From NCBI GenBank assembly GCA_025457805.1, contig JALOTR010000098.1:1-8000 (forward strand): a stretch of DNA of 8,000 nt, read 5' to 3'. How positions within the stretch are numbered: the stretch's first letter is position 1; each line of letters opens with the position of its first letter. Below are positions 1 to 6,929 of the stretch, one piece after another. Position numbers and translations under genes: made by a program. The stretch comes from Akkermansiaceae bacterium (GTDB taxonomy: Bacteria; Verrucomicrobiota; Verrucomicrobiia; Verrucomicrobiales; Akkermansiaceae). The notes under the pieces were generated by a model. That model was given only the letters and a program-made list of their open reading frames with translations, had not been told where the DNA came from and ran no database searches.

Positions 1-7
1 TCTGGCG

Positions 8-490
8 ATGGAACCCTTGCAGGCGCTCTCCCGATTCATTCTCATCTGCGTGCTCGTCACCGGGCCCGTGGCATGGGTATTGATCATCTTTTTCAAGCGC
101 CACTATGGCCGGATCTATGATGGAAACGTGGAGTCCTCTCCAGAGGAAATCCTCAGCGAGCTCGACCGCGAGTTTCCCACCATTCGCAAAACCACCATCC
201 GCACGCAGACCGAATACCTGCCCTTCCTGTTTGAATGCATTCGTGAAAACATCGACTCCGGTTTTGAGGATCCGCAAATGATATCGTTGTTGGAAAGAAT
301 CCAATTCCATCGCCCGGACGAAGAGCGTTCTGCGATGTTCACCGTGGTTTCAGGAAACCGGCAAAGCGATCTTCACATGAAGTGGGTGAGGGATTCGTGC
401 GATCGCATCCAGCTTCGCATCCAGGGCTCGCCCAACATCATCCGCGCACTCCGCGATCACAAACGACGCATTCCCCGGGCCGTGGCCTGA
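8..490 (+). CDS. Hypothetical single-span membrane protein
   Basis: A 160-residue protein of a family I do not recognise. Residues 8-29 form one hydrophobic helix flanked by charged residues (FFKRHYGR follows it), so it is probably anchored in the inner membrane with a soluble domain of about 130 residues. The soluble part is mixed in charge, with an acidic first half (SSPEEILSELDREF) and a basic C-terminus (DHKRRIPR). I see no cysteine pair, nucleotide-binding loop or enzyme motif. The frame is open upstream to the window edge (CTG GCG precede the ATG), so the true start could lie outside the window. The ATG is preferred because a hydrophobic helix close to the N-terminus is a normal arrangement. 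It converges on the Gfo/Idh/MocA-type gene with 22 bases between the stop codons, and no terminator hairpin is evident there. The reading frame is convincing; the function is unknown. Confidence 0.72.
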   Translation: MEPLQALSRFILICVLVTGPVAWVLIIFFKRHYGRIYDGNVESSPEEILSELDREFPTIRKTTIRTQTEYLPFLFECIRENIDSGFEDPQMISLLERIQFHRPDEERSAMFTVVSGNRQSDLHMKWVRDSCDRIQLRIQGSPNIIRALRDHKRRIPRAVA

Positions 491-512
491 GTCGCGCGAA
501 GAATGAGACCGG

Positions 513-2324
513 TCAATCCTTGAAAACCGAGATCTCTCCGTAGGAATCGGTGCCGCCATCGGACTTGATCTCGGCATGCAGTGTATAGCCTTTCGACGCA
601 TCTCCTGCGGGCACGGTGAATCGATAGAGGTTATGGGAATTTCCAATCCCAGAATGACCCGCCTGCTCATCGCGGGCCACCACTTGATCGCCACACATCA
701 GCGTCACCTTGCGGAACTCAAGACGATGCGCACCACGGGTGTATTGGAACTCGAATCCATATTCTCCAGGACCGGTGATGGCTTTGGATGCATCCCATTT
801 CTGCATGAACCAATCCGGCTTCACATCTGCTGGCGACCACTCCGCAATCTTGGTGGGCAGGGCGAGGGCGCTGCCCGGAGCTTTGAATGCCACGGGCAGG
901 GGTTCCATCTTCTCCCACAAGCCGCGCGTAAAGTCCGGAATCGGCACCGGCATGCTGCCCATGGCGACGGACAACGAGGAAATTTCCAGAATGGAACTCC
1001 AAGCCGCGGCATCATACACCACGCTGTCCGGCGTAATGCCTTGGCGGATGCAGTCGAGGTGACGCCAGTTCATCACGAAGTCCATTCCACCGTGACCGCT
1101 GCCCTTGGCACGTTCGGCGAGTTTCTTCCAGAGCGGATGCGTGTAAAGCTTGCGCATGCGGGCCATGTCCTTGTCGTCCAGCCATTCGTGCGAACCATTG
1201 GCATCAAGCCGGTATTTGCGGGGTTCGTCCACTGCAAGCCGTGCCGGATAATCGAAAAACGTGGCCCCCGTGCCGGAAAGCGCATTGATGCGGCTGTAGG
1301 GACGAGGGCTGATGATATCATGCTGGATCATGATGGTGCGGCCGCGCCGGGTTTTGATGATGGAAGTATTCATGTCTCCACAGATATACTTTTCATCTTC
1401 ATGTTTTCCGCCATTCGGCTTGCGCTTGTCACGCCACGCATGAAGCCCGGCTTCGGGAGAACTGACGGAAACCAGGAACTTGAACTGATCGCCCCGGCCG
1501 ATGCCCATGTATTGTGCTACCGGTCCGAGTCCGTGAGTGGGATAAAGATTGCCATCATATTTCCAATGATAATCACGCCGCCAATCGCCCTCGGTTCCCA
1601 ATGCATACAACATGCCCCGCAGGTCGTGGATGTAGGCACACTCGGCATGGGTCAGCTCGCCAAACACGCCTTCGCGGGCCATGTTGAGAACAAAGAGTTC
1701 GTTTTCCCCATAACAGCAATTCTCCAACATCACACAATGCCGCTGGGTGCGCTCGCTGGTGTCCACCAGTTGCCAGCACTCGTCCACGGTGACCGCAGCG
1801 GAGACTTCCACGAAAGCGTGCTTGCCCTGCTGCATGGCCGCCACCGCCATTGGCACATGCCATGCCCACGGAGTGGAGATATAAACCACATCGATGTCAT
1901 CCCGTGCGACCATCTTTTCCCAGATGTCTTCAGTGCCCCCGTAAACTTCGGGACGCTTGCCGCTGACTTTCTCGCAACGGTCTGCAGCGTTCTTCGCCCG
2001 TTCCTCGCGCATGTCGCAGACGGCCACGACTTCCACAAACTCGATGTTGAGGCAGTCGTTGACATGCGTCATGCCCCGGCTCAAGCCGATGTGGGCGACG
2101 CGCACTTTTTCCAGCGGCTTGGTGGTGAGCTCGTGGACGGGCTTTTGTCCCGGCGGTCGCGCCCGCGGACGGACCGTATCCGGGCGGATCGTGATTCCGG
2201 ATGCCAGCGTCACGGGGCCGGCAGCGGCCGAGGCATCGGTAGTGGTGCCGAGCAAGCCGGCAAATGTGGTGGCAAGACCGCCGAAGGCAGTGGTTTTGAG
2301 AAGATCGCGTCGAGTAGGGTCCAT
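513..2324 (-). CDS. Tat-exported Gfo/Idh/MocA family protein, GH109-like, with extra C-terminal module
   Basis: A 603-residue protein. The N-terminus carries a Tat signal: TRRDLLK at residues 4-10, a hydrophobic stretch to about residue 27, and an Ala-rich cleavage region near 31-35. The Rossmann NAD(P)-binding domain starts near residue 73. The GH109 motif set follows: EVSAAVT (173-179) where ordinary dehydrogenases have EKP, HCVMLENCCYG (196-206), YPTHGLGP (261-268), GHGGMDF (410-416), VYDAAAW (436-442) and IPDFTRG (462-468). Characterised GH109 enzymes are NAD-dependent alpha-N-acetylgalactosaminidases acting by an oxidation-elimination-reduction route. Many related Gfo/Idh/MocA proteins are untested, so the exact substrate here is inference. 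Typical GH109 proteins have about 450 residues. This one has roughly 90 more at the C-terminus (about 515-603), a beta-rich module with motifs such as FQYTRGAHRLEF and a DGGTDS turn. The glycine loop reads IGLSRG, one residue shorter than the usual IGxGxRG. It probably lies in an operon downstream of the small secreted protein gene, 48 bases away. Confidence 0.93.
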   Translation of the reverse strand: MDPTRRDLLKTTAFGGLATTFAGLLGTTTDASAAAGPVTLASGITIRPDTVRPRARPPGQKPVHELTTKPLEKVRVAHIGLSRGMTHVNDCLNIEFVEVVAVCDMREERAKNAADRCEKVSGKRPEVYGGTEDIWEKMVARDDIDVVYISTPWAWHVPMAVAAMQQGKHAFVEVSAAVTVDECWQLVDTSERTQRHCVMLENCCYGENELFVLNMAREGVFGELTHAECAYIHDLRGMLYALGTEGDWRRDYHWKYDGNLYPTHGLGPVAQYMGIGRGDQFKFLVSVSSPEAGLHAWRDKRKPNGGKHEDEKYICGDMNTSIIKTRRGRTIMIQHDIISPRPYSRINALSGTGATFFDYPARLAVDEPRKYRLDANGSHEWLDDKDMARMRKLYTHPLWKKLAERAKGSGHGGMDFVMNWRHLDCIRQGITPDSVVYDAAAWSSILEISSLSVAMGSMPVPIPDFTRGLWEKMEPLPVAFKAPGSALALPTKIAEWSPADVKPDWFMQKWDASKAITGPGEYGFEFQYTRGAHRLEFRKVTLMCGDQVVARDEQAGHSGIGNSHNLYRFTVPAGDASKGYTLHAEIKSDGGTDSYGEISVFKD

Positions 2325-2332
2325 AAAAACAT

Positions 2333-2338
2333 CCCCTC
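2333..2338 (-). promoter_or_regulatory. Ribosome binding site of the GH109-like gene
   Basis: Read on the minus strand, GAGGGG lies 8 bases before the ATG at 2324. It supports the chosen start, which is also the one that gives a complete Tat signal. It is one of only two convincing Shine-Dalgarno-like sequences in the window. Confidence 0.6.
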
Positions 2339-2372
2339 TAACGCCCCCAGCACGGCATTCCTTGCAAACGCT

Positions 2373-2774
2373 TCAACGCGCACGGTTCGGCTTGAGCGGC
2401 CGCTCGCTCGTGCTTTTGGTCTTCAAAGAAAGCGGAGTGACCGCAGTGACCTGAGAAAGATTCACCCACGTGGAGGAATATCGCGAGTCCTTCGCGAGGA
2501 TCCAGCCATTCGCCCCCAGCGACCGGACCGTCCAATAATGAATCTGCTCGCCCCCGGCGATCATGAACTCATAAGTCCTCCCTACCCTCAATCCCAGCTG
2601 TGCGCACAAAGCCTGATGCGGAGTGGGTGCTGCGGCGGCAAGGGCCGGTGCTTCGGTGGGTGCAGCAGTCTGATCGGCAGGAGGAGCGGACTGCGCGTCA
2701 CTTGGCATGAAGGAAAACAGGGCCGCCGCACAAATCAGGGCAGATACCGGATGGGATGAGGTTTGGAGTTTCAT
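2373..2774 (-). CDS. Small secreted hypothetical protein
   Basis: A 133-residue protein with an N-terminal signal peptide: Lys at position 2, a hydrophobic core at about 10-22, and a likely cleavage after the AQSA region near residue 30. A Pro/Ala-rich linker covers about 31-53. A compact domain of about 55 residues (58-113) follows, alternating hydrophobic and polar residues with several aromatics (YEFMIAG, HYWTVRSLG, GWILAK, TWVNLSQV), which suggests a small beta-barrel or SH3-like fold. The C-terminal 20 residues are basic and probably disordered. There is no lipobox and no recognisable enzyme motif. The gene precedes the GH109-like gene by 48 bases on the same strand, so co-transcription and an extracytoplasmic accessory role are plausible but not shown. 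No clear Shine-Dalgarno sequence precedes the ATG. The signal peptide and position make it a real gene; the family is not recognised. Confidence 0.7.
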   Translation of the reverse strand: MKLQTSSHPVSALICAAALFSFMPSDAQSAPPADQTAAPTEAPALAAAAPTPHQALCAQLGLRVGRTYEFMIAGGEQIHYWTVRSLGANGWILAKDSRYSSTWVNLSQVTAVTPLSLKTKSTSERPLKPNRAR

Positions 2775-2873
2775 GGTTCGCGAGTCGGACCGATCCGGGA
2801 ACGCATTTATTCAAGCCCCCTGAGCTGAACGCATGCAGGACGCCGGACCTCATCCGCGTATCGGAGAGTCTCC
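2775..2873. promoter_or_regulatory. Divergent promoter region between the two glycan-gene units
   Basis: These 99 bases separate the starts of two divergent units: the secreted protein plus GH109-like gene to the left and the GH99-like gene to the right. Promoters for both must lie here or just inside the flanking genes. I could not find a convincing pair of -35 and -10 boxes on either strand. The most AT-rich spot is around 2803-2814 (CATTTATTCAAG). Shared control of the two units is an inference from the geometry alone. Confidence 0.4.
2863..2868 (+). promoter_or_regulatory. Ribosome binding site of the GH99-like gene
   Basis: GGAGAG ends 5 bases before the ATG at 2874. It supports that start, which gives a normal signal peptide beginning MKSAASRF. 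Confidence 0.55.
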
Positions 2874-4037
2874 ATGAAATCCGCAGCATCCCGATTCACG
2901 TTTTTGCTTTTCCTTCTCGCCGCTGTCAGATGTTCCGCTGCTGACGAGCCTGACCGGGTTCAGGCCGCCGCATATTATTTTCCAAACTGGCACCGCCCGG
3001 ACAGCAGCCATACGGGGCCGAATTTCGGCGAGTGGTCGAACATCCCCCGCGCGAAACCGCGCTTCGAGGGGCACCAGCAACCGAAGCTCCCGGCATGGGG
3101 CGTCGAGGATGAGGCGGATCCCCGGGTGATGGAGAAGAAAATCACCACCGCTGCCGACCACGGTCTGAGCGCATTCATCTTCTGTTGGTATTATCATGCA
3201 CAGGGCACCTACCTCGACCGGGCCCTGAACGACGGCTATCTCAAGGCGGCCAACAAAAACCGGCTGCCTTTTGCCCTGATGTGGGCGAACCATGATGTCA
3301 GCACCCAACCGCCGCGCGTCGGTGCGGTCAGCCGCGAGGTTTTCGACAAGATGACCGATGTCATCGTGGCCCGCTATTTCAAAGAGCCTTCCTACTGGCG
3401 CGTTGATGGCTCCTGTTACTTCAGCATCTATCAGCCGATGACATTCATCCAAGGCATGGGCGGAACTGAACAGGCGCGCGCCGCCATCGACTCGTTCCGA
3501 AACAAGGCCCGCGCGGCTGGCTGTGGAGAGTTGCATGTGAATCTCATCGACTACGAACTTTACAAGCTCTCCAACGCCATGAAGCCCTTGCGCGATCTCG
3601 GGGCAGACAGCGTGACGAGTTATGTGTGGATTCACGAACCCAATGCATGGCGGGCCTTGGTGTTCCCATCGGCGGACTATGATGCGGTGCGCGATGGCTA
3701 TTTCGCGACATGGGACAAATGGTGGGGGCGCACAGGCAAGCATTTCCCCAATGTGACGATGGGATGGGACTCAACTCCCCGCATTCCTCCGAATCAGCCC
3801 CACACGGGAAAACTCTATCCGGACACAGGCGTCATCGTCGGCAATACTCCGGATCGTTTCAAGACCGCGCTGGTTGAGGCAAGGACACGCGCGCTCACCT
3901 TGCCTGCCCACAGACGGATCGTGACGATTTACGCATGGAACGAGTGGACGGAAGGAGGATATCTCGAGCCGGACAAATCCACCGGCATGCAATATCTCAA
4001 CGCCGTGCGTGACGTTTTTGGTGGGAAGGCGAAATGA
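2874..4037 (+). CDS. Secreted GH99/WbsX-like glycan-active protein
   Basis: A 387-residue protein. Residues 1-23 form a Sec signal peptide (hydrophobic core FLLFLLAAV, likely cleavage after SAA). Cys20 is preceded by Arg, so it is a poor lipobox and a soluble secreted protein is more likely. The mature part has the motif pattern of the WbsX/GH99-like TIM-barrel group: AAYYFPNWH (32-40), GEW (52-54), PRFEGHQQP (62-70), a DEADP segment (79-83), HGLSAFIFCWYYH (96-108), LMWANHD (135-141), and the C-terminal YAWNEWTEGGYLEPD (353-367). The NEW-x-EG acidic pair, Glu357 and Glu360, is where I would place the active site by analogy with GH99. GH99 enzymes are endo-acting alpha-mannosidases or mannanases, while WbsX proteins occur in polysaccharide gene clusters. 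The secretion signal favours glycan breakdown over synthesis, but the substrate is unknown. The gene is divergent from the GH109-like unit. Confidence 0.88.
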   Translation: MKSAASRFTFLLFLLAAVRCSAADEPDRVQAAAYYFPNWHRPDSSHTGPNFGEWSNIPRAKPRFEGHQQPKLPAWGVEDEADPRVMEKKITTAADHGLSAFIFCWYYHAQGTYLDRALNDGYLKAANKNRLPFALMWANHDVSTQPPRVGAVSREVFDKMTDVIVARYFKEPSYWRVDGSCYFSIYQPMTFIQGMGGTEQARAAIDSFRNKARAAGCGELHVNLIDYELYKLSNAMKPLRDLGADSVTSYVWIHEPNAWRALVFPSADYDAVRDGYFATWDKWWGRTGKHFPNVTMGWDSTPRIPPNQPHTGKLYPDTGVIVGNTPDRFKTALVEARTRALTLPAHRRIVTIYAWNEWTEGGYLEPDKSTGMQYLNAVRDVFGGKAK

Positions 4038-4042
4038 GAAAC

Positions 4043-5776
4043 TCACACCTGCTCCGCGGCGAGGAATGACTTGCTGCAAAGCTCGGCATACTTGCCATTT
4101 TGCGCCAGCAGATCCGCGTGGGTGCCTTGTTCGATCACCCGGCCTTTTTCCAACACATAAATCCGGTCCGCATTCTGGATGGTGGAAAGCCGGTGGGCGA
4201 TGACAAAGGCGGTGCGGTTCTGCATCAAGCGGTCCAACGCATCCTGGATCTGCCGCTCGGTTTCGGAATCCACAGAAGCCGTTGCTTCATCCAAAAGCAG
4301 AATCGGAGCATTCTTCAAGAGGGCTCTGGCGATCGACAATCGTTGTTTCTCCCCACCGGAAAGCTTCACGCCGCGCTCGCCGACGTTCGTGTCGAGCGTC
4401 TCCGGTAGCTCCCTTACGAATCGCTCCGCATGGGCGGCTGTTAGAGCGGTCCACAATTCGTCATCCGTCGCATCGCGCTTGGACAGCAGCAGGTTCTCCC
4501 TCACCGTGCCATTGAAGAGGAAAGGCTCCTGCGTGACGTACGCAAGCCGGTCGCGCAGTGAAGACTTCGCCAGCGTATCGATGGCCACGCCATCAATGGT
4601 GATGGTCCCCGAGGTGGCTTCATAAAATCGCGCCAACAAGGAAAGCACCGTGGTTTTCCCGGCTCCCGTGGAACCGACCAGCGCGATGGTCTGCCCAGCC
4701 TTGGCATCGAGCGTCACCCCGTGCAGCGTCGGTTGATCCTGATAGGAAAACGAAACATCGTCGAAGTGCACATGCCCCAGGATATTCTCCGGCAACTTGC
4801 CACCCGAGGTCGCATTCGGCTCTTCCTCGGAATCCAGAATGTCAAACACCCGGTCCGCCGCCGCCCGACCCGATAGAAGCATTTGATTGAGCGAATTGAG
4901 CCGGTCGATGGGTTCGTAGAAAAGTGAGAGAAACAGCAGGAACTTCGTGAAATCCCCCAAAGTCAGCTCGCCCTTCATCACCGCGCCGCCGCCGAAGGCG
5001 AGCACCAGCACATAGCCGGTCATCCGCAGAAACGACATGCCCGGCGAGTAGATTGCCCACCATTTCATCATCCGCAGCGTCGTTTGCCGCAGGTGATCGG
5101 AAAACCGGTTGAACCGCGCATGCTCCGCCGTCTCCGCAGCGTAGGCCTTGATCTGCCTCACGCCGGAAATGTTGTCGTGAAGCAGCGCATTCAGATCGGA
5201 TGCCGCATCGCGCTGGTTGCGGTAACGGTCCCGCCCCTTGGTGGAATAAAACCACGCGCCCACCGCGAGCACCGGCACCGGCAGCGTCGCCCAAGCCGCC
5301 ACCTCCGGGTTCAGGAAAAACAAAAACACCCCGATCCCCAGCACCTGAAGCGCGGCGATCAATCCCTGCTCCACCCCGTCGATGAGCACGCGTTCCATGT
5401 TGGTCACGTCCTCCACCACCCGCGTCATCACGTCGCCCGTCCGCTTGGAATCGAACCACCGGAGCGGCAAGCGCTGGATTTTTTCATACAAATCCGAGCG
5501 GATATCGAAAATCACCTTCTGCTCGAAGGTGTTGTTGATGAAAATCCGGAGCGAATTCAGCCCGTCTTTGACCAAAAACCCACCCAGAGCGACAAAAACC
5601 CAAAAAGAAAATTCCCCGTGCCGCGAGGGATTCGGGATGATTTCGTCGATCACGTGGCCGGTCGCATTCGGGAACACAAAAACCGCCAAAGTCATCCCAA
5701 TTGCGCACAAAAGCTGGGCTGTAGCCATTCCCGGGTAGTGGCGCAGGTAGGAAAAAACTCGGAGAATCGACTTCAT
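4043..5776 (-). CDS. Half-size ABC exporter (MsbA-like, fused membrane and ATPase domains)
   Basis: A 577-residue type IV ABC exporter subunit, expected to act as a homodimer or heterodimer in the inner membrane. The N-terminal half (about 1-310) has six predicted helices, near 18-37, 56-76, 135-155, 160-178, 245-266 and 275-293, with the usual cytoplasmic motif TGDVMTRVVEDV (113-124). The ATPase domain is complete: Walker A GSTGAGKT (368-375), Q-loop Gln416, signature LSGGE (472-476), Walker B ILLLDE (492-497) with catalytic Glu497, D-loop SVDSE, and switch His528. All key residues are intact, so it should be active. Family members export lipids (lipid A flippase), peptides or drugs, and the sequence alone does not choose among these. 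No partner half-transporter lies nearby. No clear Shine-Dalgarno sequence precedes the ATG. It is tail-to-tail with the GH99-like gene and divergent from the coiled-coil pair. Confidence 0.95.
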   Translation of the reverse strand: MKSILRVFSYLRHYPGMATAQLLCAIGMTLAVFVFPNATGHVIDEIIPNPSRHGEFSFWVFVALGGFLVKDGLNSLRIFINNTFEQKVIFDIRSDLYEKIQRLPLRWFDSKRTGDVMTRVVEDVTNMERVLIDGVEQGLIAALQVLGIGVFLFFLNPEVAAWATLPVPVLAVGAWFYSTKGRDRYRNQRDAASDLNALLHDNISGVRQIKAYAAETAEHARFNRFSDHLRQTTLRMMKWWAIYSPGMSFLRMTGYVLVLAFGGGAVMKGELTLGDFTKFLLFLSLFYEPIDRLNSLNQMLLSGRAAADRVFDILDSEEEPNATSGGKLPENILGHVHFDDVSFSYQDQPTLHGVTLDAKAGQTIALVGSTGAGKTTVLSLLARFYEATSGTITIDGVAIDTLAKSSLRDRLAYVTQEPFLFNGTVRENLLLSKRDATDDELWTALTAAHAERFVRELPETLDTNVGERGVKLSGGEKQRLSIARALLKNAPILLLDEATASVDSETERQIQDALDRLMQNRTAFVIAHRLSTIQNADRIYVLEKGRVIEQGTHADLLAQNGKYAELCSKSFLAAEQV

Positions 5777-5927
5777 GAGACGGGCAGACCGATGGCCCCG
5801 TGTGGATGCTTTGTAAAGCCAAGGCCGAGCAAACTTTGAAAGTCGTTGAAATTTGGGATTGCGGTGCCTCGGGAGGACTTCCTAGTGTCGGCCCACACGG
5901 AAATAAAACGTCTCAATTTTTAAACCC
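5777..5927. promoter_or_regulatory. Divergent intergenic region, ABC exporter / coiled-coil pair
   Basis: This 151-base spacer must hold the promoters of the ABC exporter (left) and the coiled-coil pair (right). The right end (about 5901-5927) is AT-rich and leads to TTTTTAAACCC directly before the ATG, without a Shine-Dalgarno sequence. Two TTGAAA-like hexamers lie near 5834 and 5846, but no well-spaced -10 partner is convincing. No RNA gene or riboswitch-like structure is evident by eye. Confidence 0.4.
5798..5900. repeat. Pair of inverted 8-base repeats flanking the divergent spacer
   Basis: CCGTGTGG at 5798-5805 is the exact reverse complement of CCACACGG at 5893-5900. One arm lies 21 bases from the ABC exporter start and the other 27 bases from the first coiled-coil gene start. 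The near-symmetric placement could mean two half-sites for a shared regulator, but an 8-base match in 151 bases can arise by chance. Confidence 0.3.
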
Positions 5928-6869
5928 ATGGCCAACGTCTTCGGAATCCTCACTGCCATCGTCCTCGCAATCGCTGGCTTCATCGCCTTCAAAAACCAAT
6001 CGGCCTACGATACAGAAATCTCGAACACGGCCAGCGAGAAAGAAAAGCTCACCGCCAGCCAAAACCGCTTCAAGGTGGCCCAGGACAGCCTCGCGGACAC
6101 CATCGCCAAGCGCACCGAAGTGGATGCCGAGGTTGTGAAGCTCACCGAGGACGAAACGGCCCAGAAGAAGAAAAACGACGACCTGAAGTCGCAAATCTCC
6201 TCCAAGACCTCCAAGGCTGCTTCCAACAAGGAGCAATTGGACGCCATCCGCGATAAGACCGCCAAGATCGGCGATCTCAAGGAGCTGGCTTCCAAGATGA
6301 CCTCCATGAAGGCCGAGCTTGAAGAACTCAGCCAGACGATTTCCTCCACCGAGGCCAAGCTCGCCAACCTCACGGCGCAAAACAACGCCACCGAAACTGA
6401 AGCCCGCGGGATCAAGGAGCAATTCGACACCTTCGCCCGCAACGAGTCCCTTCCCACCGTCAAAACCAGCATTCGCTCGATCTACCCGACCTGGGGCTTC
6501 GTGACCCTCTCCGCCGGCAACAACGGTGGCGTTGTCGCCAACTCCACCCTTGAAGTCGTCCGCGATGGCAGCGTGGTGGCAAAACTCCTCGTCACCGCTG
6601 TGGAGCGCAACTCCGCTTCCGCCAGCATCGTTCCGGATTCACTCGCTGCCGATACCACCCTGATGGTGGGTGACCGCGTCGTCGCCGCCCAGAAGAGTGT
6701 CACCAAGCCTGCCGCCGCTCCCGCCCCAGCGGCTGCCGAAGCTCCTGCTCCTGCCGCTGAAGAAGAAGCCATGGAGCCACTCGCCCCTGCGGAAGACGCC
6801 GCACCTGCCGCCGAACCGGAAGCAGAAGCCCCCGCAGCCCCCGCCGAAGCCGATCCTTTTGCCAACTGA
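5928..6869 (+). CDS. Membrane-anchored coiled-coil protein with C-terminal beta module and Ala/Pro/Glu-rich tail
   Basis: A 313-residue protein. Residues 4-21 form one hydrophobic helix (signal anchor). From about 27 to 170 the protein is rich in Lys, Glu, Ser, Ala and Gln with heptad-like hydrophobic spacing, indicating a long coiled coil. A compact module (178-256) follows, with WGF (189-191), AGNNGG (196-201), VRDG (211-214) and VGDRV (247-251). Residues 257-313 are a low-complexity tail of Ala, Pro and Glu. The 269-residue product of the next gene carries the same module with identical spacing between motifs. The order anchor, coiled coil, beta domain resembles MreC, but this is an architectural likeness and I do not recognise a named family. 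The bulk of the protein is probably periplasmic. The gene has no Shine-Dalgarno sequence and is preceded by TAAACCC. It is 60 bases upstream of its paralogue, so the two probably form an operon. Confidence 0.88.
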   Translation: MANVFGILTAIVLAIAGFIAFKNQSAYDTEISNTASEKEKLTASQNRFKVAQDSLADTIAKRTEVDAEVVKLTEDETAQKKKNDDLKSQISSKTSKAASNKEQLDAIRDKTAKIGDLKELASKMTSMKAELEELSQTISSTEAKLANLTAQNNATETEARGIKEQFDTFARNESLPTVKTSIRSIYPTWGFVTLSAGNNGGVVANSTLEVVRDGSVVAKLLVTAVERNSASASIVPDSLAADTTLMVGDRVVAAQKSVTKPAAAPAPAAAEAPAPAAEEEAMEPLAPAEDAAPAAEPEAEAPAAPAEADPFAN

Positions 6870-6929
6870 TTTTCCAAAGCTGATCCAAAGCAACCTCCCT
6901 TTATCGCAGCAGCCCTTCTCGAAAACCCC

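Noticed and set aside
507..514. Perfect palindrome GACCGGTC between the convergent first two genes
   Set aside because: It is only 8 bases long, has no loop and no T-tract, and overlaps the stop codon of the GH109-like gene. It is too short to call a terminator or operator.
576..2759. Very long open frame (727 codons) on the plus strand, antisense to the GH109-like gene and its upstream gene
   Set aside because: It spans two well-supported minus-strand genes and the spacer between them. Its translation is rich in His, Arg, Gly and Cys with no recognisable domain. GC-rich codon use on the other strand explains the lack of stops.
2874..2940. Possible lipobox at Cys20 of the GH99-like protein
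   Set aside because: The residue before the cysteine is Arg (AVRC), which does not fit signal peptidase II. A normal Sec cleavage site follows at SAA.
2850..3743. Open frame of 297 codons on the minus strand, antisense to the GH99-like gene
   Set aside because: The plus-strand frame has clear family motifs, a signal peptide and a ribosome site, while the antisense translation has no coherent domain.
5084..5839. Open frame of 251 codons on the plus strand opposite the ABC exporter
   Set aside because: The exporter frame has every expected ABC motif. The opposite frame is rich in His, Arg and Pro without any domain.
6700..6866. Low-complexity GCC/GAA-rich stretch that could look like a tandem repeat
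   Set aside because: It is in-frame coding for the Ala/Pro/Glu tail with no regular repeat unit, so it is protein composition and not a DNA repeat array.
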